A DNA stretch of 64,000 nucleotides from the NCBI GenBank assembly GCA_963722585.1, contig CAVRNU010000017.1:244605-308604 (forward strand), written 5' to 3'. Of the stretch, positions 43,799 to 53,628 are shown in pieces. Under the pieces are notes generated by a model. That model did not search any database. It worked only from the letters and a program-made list of their open reading frames with translations, and was not told where the DNA came from. Made by a program: the position numbers and the translations under genes. Origin of the DNA: KBS-96 sp963722585. GTDB lineage: Bacteria > Acidobacteriota > Terriglobia > Bryobacterales > Bryobacteraceae. Positions within the stretch are counted from its first letter, which is position 1. Each line of letters opens with the position of its first letter.

Positions 43799-45118
43799 TT
43801 AACTGTTCTGCAGGTACTGCACCGGATGCGTGCCAGCATCTAATAAGTTGCCGTCATACCTGGCGAAGCCCAGGAACGCAACCTGGCCATAATCGGCGAA
43901 CCGTTCGACGAGCCTGAGCACGCTCATCTCCTTCACGCGCCGTATTAGGTATTTGTCGAGTTGCCCGAAAGCGACACTCTTGTTGTCGGGACCGAGCGGC
44001 GCCATGTCGTTGTTCACGCTATAACCATAGCCGTTGATCGTGTCCGCTGCGCCCGCTGTCATGCCCGGCATCCACAGCGGCCGTCCATACTTATCCTTCA
44101 ACGTCTTGAGGAAACGCAAGGTCGAATCGTGAAACATGAATTTGGCACCCTTGCGGTAGAGCGGATCGACCGAGTGTTCGAGGTTTACCAGATCGAGGTA
44201 GCCGACCTGGCTGGTCGGGTCGGGGGTTGTGGCGTTATCGTCGCCGATCACGGTCTGGCCACTCGCCGTCGCGGCTGTGATGATGCCGGTCGGCTCGGGC
44301 GAGGCGACCGGCGGGCTTCCCGACGTATTGCTGGGTCCTCCGCCTACCGTGAACTTCGTGTTCGAAATGCGGCCCAATCGCGTCCCGAATTTCTTTACCA
44401 GGAACGCCTCCAAGTCAAAGGCGGAATCCTGTAGCAGCTCGATCGACACCTTGACCATCTTGGTCGAGAATTTATAGGCCCCAAACATGATCTGGCCCAG
44501 CGAAACGTCCGCCGTCGAGACCTGCTGGCCTTCCCCCACGATCTCGCCGGTTATCGTCGTGTCGTTGTCGGTTGGAAAGGGCAGCGGCTGGCCGGTCGCC
44601 GTATCCATGATCTCGGCCTGGTTCCAAATGTCGCCGTAGTACTTCAGCGCATCCTCGATGCGGTTGACGAACCCCACAGGCACAAAGAAGCCGACCGTCG
44701 CACCGGGGTAGGCGCCCTCGCCGCCGGTGCCCATGTCCCTCTGTTCGACACGGACGGTCTGCTTCATGGGTAGCAGCAGGGCTCGGTCTTCTTCGCTAAC
44801 TCCACGGAAACCGTAGTGATCGGGATGGAGTCCGTGCTTCATGCAATTCAGCCAGGCCGCATGGTAGCGCTTCTCGCGCTGCTCCTTGTCGTCCTGCGGC
44901 GGATCGCCGATGGGTGGCTCGCCAGGCTTGCGGCTGGTCCGCAACTCCGCATTGAGCTCCGTCGCGCGCTCTGCGCGGTCGATCTGTTCCTTGAGGTCTT
45001 TCTGCTCCGCGTCCAGTGCATCAAACTTGGCGCGGTTCTCGGGTGTCAGGTTGTTGGCGAGTTCTGCCATATCGGCAGCGATTTTGCCGCGGCGCTCGCG
45101 CATCTCTTTCACTGTCAT
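43799..45118 (-). CDS. Phage major capsid protein (HK97 fold)
   Basis: 439 residues. Residues 1-60 are a charged coiled coil (KEMRERRGKIAADMAELANN, KFDALDAEQKDLKEQIDRAE), the scaffold-like delta domain. A linker of about 60 residues follows, then the HK97 shell domain with FVPVGFVNRIEDALKYYGDI, GTRLGRISNTKFTVGGGP, KFMFHDSTLRFLKTLKDKYG, INGYGYSVNNDMAPLG and VAFGQLDKYLIRRVKEMSVL. The last two are hallmark E-loop/A-domain-end patterns of the family. AGGAGAATCGTA precedes the ATG. Confidence 0.92.
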   Translation of the reverse strand: MTVKEMRERRGKIAADMAELANNLTPENRAKFDALDAEQKDLKEQIDRAERATELNAELRTSRKPGEPPIGDPPQDDKEQREKRYHAAWLNCMKHGLHPDHYGFRGVSEEDRALLLPMKQTVRVEQRDMGTGGEGAYPGATVGFFVPVGFVNRIEDALKYYGDIWNQAEIMDTATGQPLPFPTDNDTTITGEIVGEGQQVSTADVSLGQIMFGAYKFSTKMVKVSIELLQDSAFDLEAFLVKKFGTRLGRISNTKFTVGGGPSNTSGSPPVASPEPTGIITAATASGQTVIGDDNATTPDPTSQVGYLDLVNLEHSVDPLYRKGAKFMFHDSTLRFLKTLKDKYGRPLWMPGMTAGAADTINGYGYSVNNDMAPLGPDNKSVAFGQLDKYLIRRVKEMSVLRLVERFADYGQVAFLGFARYDGNLLDAGTHPVQYLQNS

Positions 45119-45255
45119 TACGATTCTCCTGTCGATTTTGAAGATTAGGTGCTCAACTCAACTTGCGCGCCCTGTCGCCGCGGCAGGCGGGGACTGCTGC
45201 GCGCTGTCTCGGGAATGCCAGGCGTCAGGCTCGGATATCCCAGAAACAGGTAAAG

Positions 45256-46523
45256 CTAGAGAGTCGCTTGGATCGCGCGCACAAGTGCGCGGGCTCGTTC
45301 GGACTCCGATTCTTCGGGCTTAGCGCCCGAGAATTCCTTGCATTCTTCGATCGCCTCAGCGGCGAGCCGGGCGATCTCTTCAAACTCGTTCTGGCAGACG
45401 GATACGGCCGCAGCCGGATCTTCCGCCGCGCGGGCGATCGCCTGGACGATTTCCTCGACATTGATCTTGATCTGGTGACCCGCCTGCTGGCAGGCCTCCA
45501 TGCAATCGGCCACCTCTGCGCCTTCTTCGACAGCCTGGCGCAACTCGCGCAGTTGATCGGCCGTCAGCCGACGTAGGCTCTTGTTCTCGTCCGACACGTC
45601 GATGTCGTACTGCTTGCACAATTTCACCAGCTCCTTCCAGGCCTTGTCCTCCTGGCTCACGTCCTTGAGCTGGTTAAAGCGGGCGAGCGCATTCTGCAAA
45701 TGCGATTTGGTCTTCTCGTCAGTCGAGAACTTCCAGGGCAGCTTCCAGGTGGATGTGTCATTCTCGTCGCCGACGATCAGGAAGCAGTCGGAGGTCAGGT
45801 CTTCACCGTCGACGCGCTTCGTCTTCTTCTCGTCGGCTCGATGGGCTCGACTACGGCAGCGTTCGCCCTCGCAGTTGGGATCGTCGCACTCCTCGTTCGA
45901 GCAATCCGCGCAGTCACCGTCCTCGCATTCCGGGCAATCGCACTGGCACTTGTAGTTGCGCTTCGTATGTGATCGAACTTCAACGGGCATCCCGTCCGGC
46001 CACAGAGCGCGAGCGTTGACGGAGGTCTGCGGATAGGCCGGAAACGTCACCGGACCAATGTCAAACAGATCCACGTCAGTCAGTTCCCGCATGACGTCCA
46101 CCGAGCCGTCGGCGTTCTTTGTCTCGAGCCAGTTCTGCGTGCGCACGATGAAGCCGAAGGAACACTGATCGACATCGCCCCGTATCACGAGCTGATGGAG
46201 ATCCCGCGCCGTCTGCGTGTCGGGGAGCTCGCAGCGAAATTTCAGTCCTTTTTGATCTTCGCTGACGTCGAGCGTTCCGCTTTTGGTGCGTCCGAGCACT
46301 TGTCTTCGTTGTGGTTCATCAGGCAGCGCACGTCGGCGCCTTCCTTGAGGGAGCGTGAGAACGCGCCAGGCTTGATCGTCTCGCGGAACCAGCCCAGGTC
46401 TTCCGACGCCTGGTCAAACACAGCCGCATACCCTTCGATGACGGGGGGCTTGTTGTCTTCCTTCGGCTGAGCCCGCAGTTGCCCGCCGGACATCACGCGG
46501 AACTCCCGCTTCACTGTTCCCAT
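45256..46523 (-). pseudogene. Prohead maturation protease (HK97 family), frameshifted, with a Cys-rich insert
   Basis: The N-terminal part from the ATG at 46523 reads PVIEGYAAVFDQASEDLGWF, FRETIKPGAFSRSL and the catalytic-histidine segment LMNHNEDK. It then loses frame at about 46297. The second part continues VLGRTKSGTLDVSEDQKGL and the catalytic-serine segment DVDQCSFGFIV, VTFPAYPQTSVNARAL. One missing G (AAG(G)TGCTC) accounts for the break. The C-terminal half is unusual: nine cysteines in 31 residues (CQCDCPECEDGDCADC, CDDPNCEGERC), then a long acidic helical tail. The start overlaps the portal stop by 13 bp. Confidence 0.8.
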
Positions 46524-48250
46524 GTCGTTGCTCCATTCAGCTTGCCTGTCACTTGTTCCAAAGCCAAGGCAATCGCCGGTGCATCATGACGAACGGCCGC
46601 CTGAATCGCCTTGACGGCGCGGACAAGCTCGGCAATGGCCGTTTCCCCGTCGTTCTTCCAGTCGTTCGACCGAGCGTACATTTGGACGACGTACTCGAGT
46701 AGGAAGCTTTCGACCTGGGGCGTCGGATAGGTCCCGTCCATGCGGAAATCGAGCGAATTTGTCTGGCTCATGGCCTCGGCGATCACAGTCAAAACGGGAA
46801 TAAATGCGCGCTGAAAGTTCCTCAAATCATGCTTATCGCGCGCCAATACCCGGGAAAAGGCGTCCTCAAACAGCCTGGAGTAGGTGCGAACGTAGCGCTG
46901 TGCCTCCTGGTCCGTGCCCGCGCCCTTCGTCGGCACCGGCAACTGTTGCTGCGGCGGCGCGACTTCGCCGGCGGCATCCATCATGTTCACTGGCATCCAG
47001 TAGGTGCTCCCCGCCTTCCCTCCGATCGGATTCCAATCCATGAAGTACTCGCGGATGTCGTCGCTGTTGCCGATGCCCCACTGCTTCAACAGCGAGATCA
47101 GCTTGCCGCGCGACTCCGCGTCCGGCGTGAGCAGGTCCTGGTAATAGAAGCCGGGAAAGTATCTGTTGGCCGAGCGGCCAACCTGCAGAAATAGCTTGCG
47201 CTTCAGCTCCGGCTGCCAGGCGCGAATCCACGGTCTGAGCGTGTACTGCACGAACTCGATGGCCTCCTGCTCGGAGCTCGCCCGATTGACCTTGCCCGAG
47301 TCGCCCAGCATGCGCAGCGGCACGTGGAAGATGGCGCCGATCTCCTCCCTCTGGTGCTTACGCGTCTCGAGGAACTGCGCGTCGTTCGGCTTGATGTCCG
47401 ACTGCGTCCATTTGATCCCGCTCTCCGCGATCAGCGGCCGCAGCATGTTCTCCCCGCCGTACGCCTCCTGGATCGAGCGTCGGAAGTTCTCTACCGCTTG
47501 CGGGCTCATATCGTTCGGCAGCTCGAACACGCCAGTCGGTCGGATGCCGTTCGCAAAGAACTTGCCGCCGAACTTCTCGGCCGCGAGCGCCAGGCCGACG
47601 ACCTGTCGCGTCAGTTCGATCACCGGCTTGCCGATGCGCCCGTCAAGTGAGAGTCCGGGAATATGGATCATCTCTCCAGAGGCGATATAGCGCTCCTTGC
47701 TCGGGCTGCCCGGCTTCACGCCGTCGGTGGTGGCATACACCATCGTGCCGGCCTCGAACCTGTCGCCGTCGATCACCGTCGGCGCTGTCAGCCGCACCGG
47801 ACGCGTGGCATTCGGATTCCTGGGCCAGATCGCGAGCGGGCGGTTCGCCTGGTCGCGCTCGATCTCGGCGTAGCAGTTGGTCCACAACAGCGCATGGCAC
47901 TGCATCGTCTTGACGAAGGTGAAAGCCGTCATTTCCGGGTTCGGTTCGTCGTGAAGAAGCCAGTGAAGATCCTGCTCGACAGCGACGCGCTTGCCCCTCG
48001 GCTGCAATTGCTCGTACACGTTGAGATCCAAAGAGGCCAGGCCGCCCGAGATCAGGTCGACGGCAGCGTAAATCGTCGAAACCTGCAGCGCCGTCAGCTC
48101 CGACACCCGGATGCCCGAATCCGTCCGGCCGCCGTTGAAGATGTCCAGCAACCACTCGGCCGGATAGCTCAGCGGCGTCGATGGATTCTCGAGGCTGCTA
48201 CGGAACTGCCTTAAAAATCCCGTCGCCGTTCCTTTCCAGGCAAATACCAT
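46511..48250 (-). CDS. Phage portal protein (HK97 type)
   Basis: 579 residues. VSELTALQVSTIYAAVDLIS is the classic beginning of the HK97/SPP1-like portal domain, followed by HWLLHDEPNPEMTAFTFVKT, YAEIERDQANRPLAIWP, GGENMLRPLIAESGIKW, AIFHVPLRMLGDSGKVNRAS and EQEAIEFVQYTLRPWI, covering wing, stem and clip. It builds the dodecameric DNA channel. Length is somewhat greater than HK97 portal (about 424) because of a C-terminal helical extension. Confidence 0.9.
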   Translation of the reverse strand: MVFAWKGTATGFLRQFRSSLENPSTPLSYPAEWLLDIFNGGRTDSGIRVSELTALQVSTIYAAVDLISGGLASLDLNVYEQLQPRGKRVAVEQDLHWLLHDEPNPEMTAFTFVKTMQCHALLWTNCYAEIERDQANRPLAIWPRNPNATRPVRLTAPTVIDGDRFEAGTMVYATTDGVKPGSPSKERYIASGEMIHIPGLSLDGRIGKPVIELTRQVVGLALAAEKFGGKFFANGIRPTGVFELPNDMSPQAVENFRRSIQEAYGGENMLRPLIAESGIKWTQSDIKPNDAQFLETRKHQREEIGAIFHVPLRMLGDSGKVNRASSEQEAIEFVQYTLRPWIRAWQPELKRKLFLQVGRSANRYFPGFYYQDLLTPDAESRGKLISLLKQWGIGNSDDIREYFMDWNPIGGKAGSTYWMPVNMMDAAGEVAPPQQQLPVPTKGAGTDQEAQRYVRTYSRLFEDAFSRVLARDKHDLRNFQRAFIPVLTVIAEAMSQTNSLDFRMDGTYPTPQVESFLLEYVVQMYARSNDWKNDGETAIAELVRAVKAIQAAVRHDAPAIALALEQVTGKLNGATTWEQ

Positions 48251-48518
48251 CCCTCCGCCTTCGGCGCTCTTTGTACTGCCTTAGAACAAGTAGCTACATC
48301 GCAAAGGCGCTGGTTCGAAAATTTCCCGTCGTATCCAGTGATCGCGGTTTCCACTCTATGAAAGTGCCGGCCTTAAGGTGATTTGGGACGACTAATCTAG
48401 GCGCGGGCGAGGCTGGGTTTTGCCACCCAGAGCCTTCGCAGCCGCTACTAACAAATAGCGCACGATTGGAAAGATTTATGCGTTTAGGCTGCTTGAATCG
48501 CCGCTAGGCCTTTGAACC

Positions 48519-50978
48519 TTACTCGTCCCGCAGCGCCCGCATCGGATCGATTCGAGAAGCGCGTCGCGCGGGTAGGTAGGTGGCGCCCGCCGTGGTAAAC
48601 AACAGCAGTAGCGAGACGACTGCAAAGGGAAGCACACCGACGTATCCGAGGCGCAGGAAGGCGATCGAGTTTATGGCCCTACAGGCCAGAATCCCGATGG
48701 GCAATCCGACGGCAATCCCCGCGAGGCCTATCGTCAGCCCCTGCTTCAAAACCAGTCTTAAGACGTTCGGCCGGTCTGCCCCAATGGCCATTCGAATGCC
48801 GATTTCGCGCGTGCGCCGGCTCACCGAGTAAGCGACCAGCCCGTAGAGCCCAACCACGGCGAGAATGAGGCCCATCATTCCCAACGCGGCCACGGTTTCA
48901 TCGATGATGTTCGACGCTTTCACCGCGCGATTTTCATAAATATCCAGCATGCTGCGCACATCAAAAACGGGCATATTCCGGTCGATCTCTTGAATAACTC
49001 GCCGAATGACTGGCTTCAATGCTGTCGTGTCCGGAGATTTCGACTTTGCCACCAGCGTCATCTGCGATTGCTGATTCTGAGTAAACGGCAGGTACACAAA
49101 ATCAAGCGGCGCCTCGCTGAGAGAGATATAGTTGGTTGTCTTGGCAACACCTACAATTTCGACCGGCTTGCCAGTTGCGTTCCTCAGACGGAAGCGTTTG
49201 CCCAGCGGACTTTGGTTCGGCCAGTAGTGTTGCGCAAACTGTTCGTTTACGATCGCAACTGCCGGCGTGCTCGCCTGATCCGATTCGAGGAAACTGCGGC
49301 CCTGAACAATCGGTATCCCCATCGTTTCGAAAAAGCCGTCGCTCACGATGCTGTGGAAGACGCTGATGGCCTCCTGGCCGCCCTTCAACTGGAATCCTTC
49401 CGGGACAACTCCGATTGTGGCGGCGCCAATGGCTAAATTCACAGAGGCTGCGAGTGCCGCCGATTCCACATCGGGCGCTAATCGTGTCTTGTCGAGAAGC
49501 CGCTTGTAGAACAGCTCCCTCTGAGAATCCGTATAGCGAACGAGGCTAGGGTCAATGCTCGTCAGGAAGAGGCGGTCCATTCGAAAACCGGGGCCGCGAT
49601 CCAGGTCCGCCCGAAAACCCGCCACCAGAACGGCAGACACAATCAATAGCACCAGCGAGAGCGCCACCTGCCCGGCTACAAGCAGGTTGCGACCCCAGAG
49701 CCGTGCTCTCTTCCTCGACCTCGAGTTAACGCCGTCGGTGGCCTTGAGCGCCGGAACCAGGTCCGGCCGGGTCGCTCGAAGAGCCGGGGCCAAACCGAAC
49801 AAGAAAGTGCTCAGGACCGACACGACAGCTGTGAACAGCAGCACGCGCTGATCGAGCTCAATGCCGGAAGTGAAGGGTAGATCGCTAGGCACAGGCAAAC
49901 TGTTCCACAGTCTCACTCCTAGAGACGCCACTCCCAACCCCGCCATTCCGCCTCCCACCGCCAGCAGCATGTTTTCGATTAGCAATAGCCGGACCAGCGG
50001 CGCACGTCCCGCTCCGATCGCCAGCCGCACCGCAATCTCGCGAGCACGCGCTCCGGCACGACTCAACAGCAATCCAGCTACGTTGGCACACGCCACCAGC
50101 AGCACGCAGATCGACAAGAGCACGAGCATAACGATAAAGGCGGTTCTGGCCGGAAAAAATTCGGTCTGAAATTGTAGCTGGCTTTCTACCTTCACACGCA
50201 GATTGCCGTCGATCTGTGGATAGATTTGCTGCAGCGAGTTGGCAATCGAGCCTATGTCGGCCTGAGCTTGCGCGATGCTCACACCGGATCTCAGCCGGCC
50301 CTTCAAATTTAGCCAGCGGACCTGCCGCTGATCGAGATTGTTCATGCCTGCCAGTCGCGGCGACATGGCAAAAGGTACGTACAGGGCAGGTCTGATGAAT
50401 TGATCGGTTCCGGTGAACGATTCAGCAGCTACTCCAACGATCGTTAACCCGATCCCGTTCAACCACAGCCTCTCTCCAATCACAGATCGCCTTGCGCCGT
50501 ACTCGCTCACCCATAAATCGTGGCTGAGCACCACTACCGCATCGCGCCCAATGGCCTGATCTTCATCCGGGCGAAAACCGCGCCCGATGGCCGGCTCTAC
50601 TCCCAGAACGCGAAAGAAATCGCCAGAAACGTACATGCCGAACTTCATGCGCGGCAAAGTGGCTGCGTCGGGAGCAAATCCGAACGATGAATACGCTTGG
50701 GCGACGAGGGCTGAAAATGTGCGGTTCCGGTCGCGAAAATCGCGGTAATCCGGATACGAAACGGTGTTCAAGCCTGGTATGGCCTGGTCCGTGACGGAGG
50801 TAACGGCCACCACTCCGCCGGAGTTCGGAACCGGAAGCGGGCGCAATAAGAGCGCGTCCGCGATGCTATAGATTGACGATGTCGCTCCAATGCCGATCGC
50901 GAGCGAGCATATCGCGACAGCCGCGAATCCCGGATTCTTACGCAACATTCTGACGGCATAGCGTAGGTCTCTGAGCAT
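48519..50978 (-). CDS. ADOP-type MacB/FtsX permease
   Basis: 819 residues from the ATG at 50978, which has GGAGGG six bases upstream. The N-terminus MLRDLRYAVRMLRKNPGFAA, with ICSLAIGIGATSSIYSIADA, is the signature of acidobacterial duplicated orphan permeases. Eight membrane helices are arranged as a single one, a large MacB-like periplasmic domain, three, then a second FtsX unit with another periplasmic domain and three helices. It ends with ATYLPARRASRIDPMRALRDE. No ABC ATPase is encoded nearby, as usual for this family. It lies between the terminase and portal genes, breaking the phage operon. Confidence 0.88.
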   Translation of the reverse strand: MLRDLRYAVRMLRKNPGFAAVAICSLAIGIGATSSIYSIADALLLRPLPVPNSGGVVAVTSVTDQAIPGLNTVSYPDYRDFRDRNRTFSALVAQAYSSFGFAPDAATLPRMKFGMYVSGDFFRVLGVEPAIGRGFRPDEDQAIGRDAVVVLSHDLWVSEYGARRSVIGERLWLNGIGLTIVGVAAESFTGTDQFIRPALYVPFAMSPRLAGMNNLDQRQVRWLNLKGRLRSGVSIAQAQADIGSIANSLQQIYPQIDGNLRVKVESQLQFQTEFFPARTAFIVMLVLLSICVLLVACANVAGLLLSRAGARAREIAVRLAIGAGRAPLVRLLLIENMLLAVGGGMAGLGVASLGVRLWNSLPVPSDLPFTSGIELDQRVLLFTAVVSVLSTFLFGLAPALRATRPDLVPALKATDGVNSRSRKRARLWGRNLLVAGQVALSLVLLIVSAVLVAGFRADLDRGPGFRMDRLFLTSIDPSLVRYTDSQRELFYKRLLDKTRLAPDVESAALAASVNLAIGAATIGVVPEGFQLKGGQEAISVFHSIVSDGFFETMGIPIVQGRSFLESDQASTPAVAIVNEQFAQHYWPNQSPLGKRFRLRNATGKPVEIVGVAKTTNYISLSEAPLDFVYLPFTQNQQSQMTLVAKSKSPDTTALKPVIRRVIQEIDRNMPVFDVRSMLDIYENRAVKASNIIDETVAALGMMGLILAVVGLYGLVAYSVSRRTREIGIRMAIGADRPNVLRLVLKQGLTIGLAGIAVGLPIGILACRAINSIAFLRLGYVGVLPFAVVSLLLLFTTAGATYLPARRASRIDPMRALRDE

Positions 50979-51180
50979 GAATCCCTCCAACTTGCCGGTA
51001 GGAAAGATGCAATTTCTGGACCGTAATTGCGCCCGGTCGATTATCTGGAAAATCACGACTTAGTCATTTCGGGAGCCTGTTGCGCGTCCGATTATGGGAT
51101 TGCCCCGATTCGGGGCCGAACGCTGCTACAACCACTGGAACAGGCGCTGCGGTCCGATCCCGGGATTGAGCAATCCCTAT

Positions 51181-51324
51181 TTACTTCGCCGTCACGTATG
51201 CGTAGACCAGCAACAACGCCCCAAGCGTGACGAGCGCCGCCGGCTTGCTCCACATCGCGACTCCGCCGATCAAGCTCACGAGGCCGGCCAATCCGATGAG
51301 GTCCGCGGTATCAAACTTCTTCAC
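51181..51324 (-). CDS. Small two-helix membrane protein following the terminase gene
   Basis: 47 residues, GTG start at 51324 overlapping the large-terminase stop as GTGA; TAA at 51181. Two hydrophobic stretches (DLIGLAGLVSLIGGVAMW and AALVTLGALLLVYAYVTA) are linked by a short basic turn SKP. The size and topology are holin-like, but many head operons carry small membrane proteins of unknown role. Supported by the coupled start. Confidence 0.5.
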   Translation of the reverse strand: MKKFDTADLIGLAGLVSLIGGVAMWSKPAALVTLGALLLVYAYVTAK

Positions 51325-53018
51325 GGCGCGACAACCGTGCCCTCGTCAAAGATCGACTTGCGGAACTGCGGCTTCGCGACCAGAGCCCGGCTGAGCGCCG
51401 TCACAGCGGCCGCGATTCCGTCGATCCGCTTGGCCGCCTTCATCCGCTCCGGTTTCGAGGGCTGGCAGTTGTCCTTGTGGTCGTACTGCAGCTGCAGGCA
51501 GCCCGCCATCCAATTCAGCACCGGGTGGTTCGCATGCCGGATCTTGCCGTCCACATAGCCGCTCAGCAGGAACTTGGTCGGATGGCTGAGATGCAGAAAG
51601 GTCTGCTGCACCTCGACCGCCTCCACGCCCTCGTCGACCAGCTGCATCGCCTCGGTGCGAAAGTTCATGCGATCGTAGGGCATCTCGCGCAGCTCAAACA
51701 TCTCGCGACCCCACAGTATCCGCTCCTTGACGGCCCGCAGATCGATCGCGTTCCCCGGCGTCGCAGTAATGAAGCCGCGCCGAATCCAGTCCGAATAGGG
51801 CACGCGGCAGACGCGCTCAAGCTCCGGCACACGCTCCTTCGGCATCCAGAAGAACGGAAGGAACGTCCACTGCTCGATCCCTTCGAACGGCGGGAATACG
51901 AAAACGGCGGCCGTGAGGTCCGTCGTCCATGAGGCGTCGATCCCGACCCAGCACGGCTTGTCAACCAGGTCCCATTTGCGAATCAGAAGCTCGAAGTCGT
52001 ACTCCGGCCATACGCGCAGGTCCTCGCCGCCGCCGCAGGCCTGCCACCTCGCCATGTCGATGACCGGATCCTCCTGCGACTTAATCGGGACGTTGAGGTT
52101 GTAGCGCAGGTACGTCGAGCGCTTCGATGGATCGGACAGCGCCTTGTCGCGCTCCGCGACGAGCGCGTCGTCCGTCAGGAATCCACCCAGGTCCTCGTGG
52201 CTCGGATTCGCGGCGACGCGCGCCTCGCGCGATTTCCAATACTCCGGCTCGTTCTCGATACGCTTCTGGTCCGCCTCCCAGATGGCGGCGTAGAGCTTGT
52301 CGGAGACAAGCGAGCCGGCGAGCACCTGCTTCGCGTGTTGGTACTCGCTCCACCACAGCGGCGACTCGTATTCCGCGCCCGCAGTCGTAATCGCCAGGTC
52401 CAACGGCTCGTAGCGCGAGATCTGGCCCTTGGTCATCACGTCGTAGAGCGTCTGCGCCCGCGCCGTCTTCCAGCGGTGCACCTCGTCGCGGATCGAGAGG
52501 CTCGGCTCGATGCCGTCCTGCATGTCGCCGTCGGCCGACAGCACGGCATAGAAGCCGCCGCCATCCCGGCGTAGGACGCGCTTCGTCGAAGGCAGCACGC
52601 GCAGCCGCGCCTGCAGGTCCGGATTCGCCTTCACCAGTTGGGCGGCCGCCTTGAATACGAGCCCCGCTTGGTCCTTTGAGGCCGCGGCGCCGTACGCCTC
52701 GGGGTTCGTTTCGTTTTCCATGAGCAAGTGGTAGAGCGGAAGACCGCCGATCAGAAACGATTTGCCGTTCTTCTTCGCGACTGAGATGTACGCCGACCGG
52801 TATCGACGCCGGCCGTCCTCGGGCGAGACCGTGCCGTACAGATCGCGCAGCACCTGGCGCTGCCAGCCGATGAGACCGTACCCGAGCGGCGGATACAGGA
52901 TCTCGGAATAGAACCGTTCGATCTTGCAGGCCCGGCATTGCGGCTTGCCGTTCGCTCGAATCTCGCACCAGGTGTCGGCATCGCAATAGGCGCAGGTCGC
53001 GGGCCGGTAGTCAGCCAC
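51321..53018 (-). CDS. Phage terminase large subunit
   Basis: 565 residues. An N-terminal zinc finger (CAYCDADTWC and CRAC, residues 9-32) precedes the packaging ATPase with Walker A SVAKKNGKSFLIGG (79-92), Walker B region LSIRDEVHRW, and the coupling motif TTAG. The C-terminal nuclease domain has VGIDASWTTDLTA with metal-binding Asp and DGIAAAVTALSRA near the end. Belongs to the Terminase_1 group that pairs with P27 small subunits. Start GTG at 53018 overlaps the small-subunit stop by 8 bp. Confidence 0.92.
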   Translation of the reverse strand: MADYRPATCAYCDADTWCEIRANGKPQCRACKIERFYSEILYPPLGYGLIGWQRQVLRDLYGTVSPEDGRRRYRSAYISVAKKNGKSFLIGGLPLYHLLMENETNPEAYGAAASKDQAGLVFKAAAQLVKANPDLQARLRVLPSTKRVLRRDGGGFYAVLSADGDMQDGIEPSLSIRDEVHRWKTARAQTLYDVMTKGQISRYEPLDLAITTAGAEYESPLWWSEYQHAKQVLAGSLVSDKLYAAIWEADQKRIENEPEYWKSREARVAANPSHEDLGGFLTDDALVAERDKALSDPSKRSTYLRYNLNVPIKSQEDPVIDMARWQACGGGEDLRVWPEYDFELLIRKWDLVDKPCWVGIDASWTTDLTAAVFVFPPFEGIEQWTFLPFFWMPKERVPELERVCRVPYSDWIRRGFITATPGNAIDLRAVKERILWGREMFELREMPYDRMNFRTEAMQLVDEGVEAVEVQQTFLHLSHPTKFLLSGYVDGKIRHANHPVLNWMAGCLQLQYDHKDNCQPSKPERMKAAKRIDGIAAAVTALSRALVAKPQFRKSIFDEGTVVAP

Positions 53019-53523
53019 ACAGCTTTAGCTCTAGAGTGTCGATCGCGCCCGCTTCGACTGCGGTTTCGATCCGCGATCGCGACGACGGCGTCAAACCGAA
53101 CTCGCGCCGCTCGAGGAGCAGCCGCATGGACAGCTCGCGGATCGCACGCATCGCTGACTTGCCGTTGGTCATCGTAACGAGTCCCATCAGCGCTCCCGCC
53201 GGCAGTGTCTTTCCTTCCGCCGCTGCTTTCTTCTTCAGCGCGCCGACCATCTGCCAAAGGCCGGCATATGCCTCGGCGATCAACGCCTCATCCTCAGCAA
53301 GTTGCCACAGCGCCCGCCGATCTACGCGCCGCAGCACCGCCGCGCCCGCCATCTCGTCGACGAGCTCGTCCCAGATGCGCCTGGCCTGCGGGCTCATCCG
53401 CTTCGGCTTCTCGGGAAGGCCAGGCTCGTACTGCGGCTCCCTTTGCGGCAGCGCACGCTTCGCTGGATTTCCCTCAAGCCGTCGCAGCGCTGTTGGCTTT
53501 GGTGCTGGTCCTCTTAAGCCCAT
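53011..53523 (-). CDS. Phage terminase small subunit (P27 family)
   Basis: 170 residues beginning MGLRGPAPKPTALRRLEGNP, the P27-family opening, then LPEKPKRMSPQARRIWDELV and a C-terminal helical domain ending LTPSSRSRIETAVEAG. It recognises packaging DNA and recruits the large subunit. First gene of the structural operon on this strand; the DUF3489 gene upstream is divergent, so a divergent promoter lies in the 105 bases between them. Confidence 0.9.
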   Translation of the reverse strand: MGLRGPAPKPTALRRLEGNPAKRALPQREPQYEPGLPEKPKRMSPQARRIWDELVDEMAGAAVLRRVDRRALWQLAEDEALIAEAYAGLWQMVGALKKKAAAEGKTLPAGALMGLVTMTNGKSAMRAIRELSMRLLLERREFGLTPSSRSRIETAVEAGAIDTLELKLCG

Positions 53524-53628
53524 CGCAGCATCGCCGATTTGTCGTAGTACTTCGGGCGCGTTTCTTTAACTTGCTTTGTGACGCGACCGGAGTGATGAAT
53601 GGTCGTGCTGCAAGGAGCAGCAAAAACA

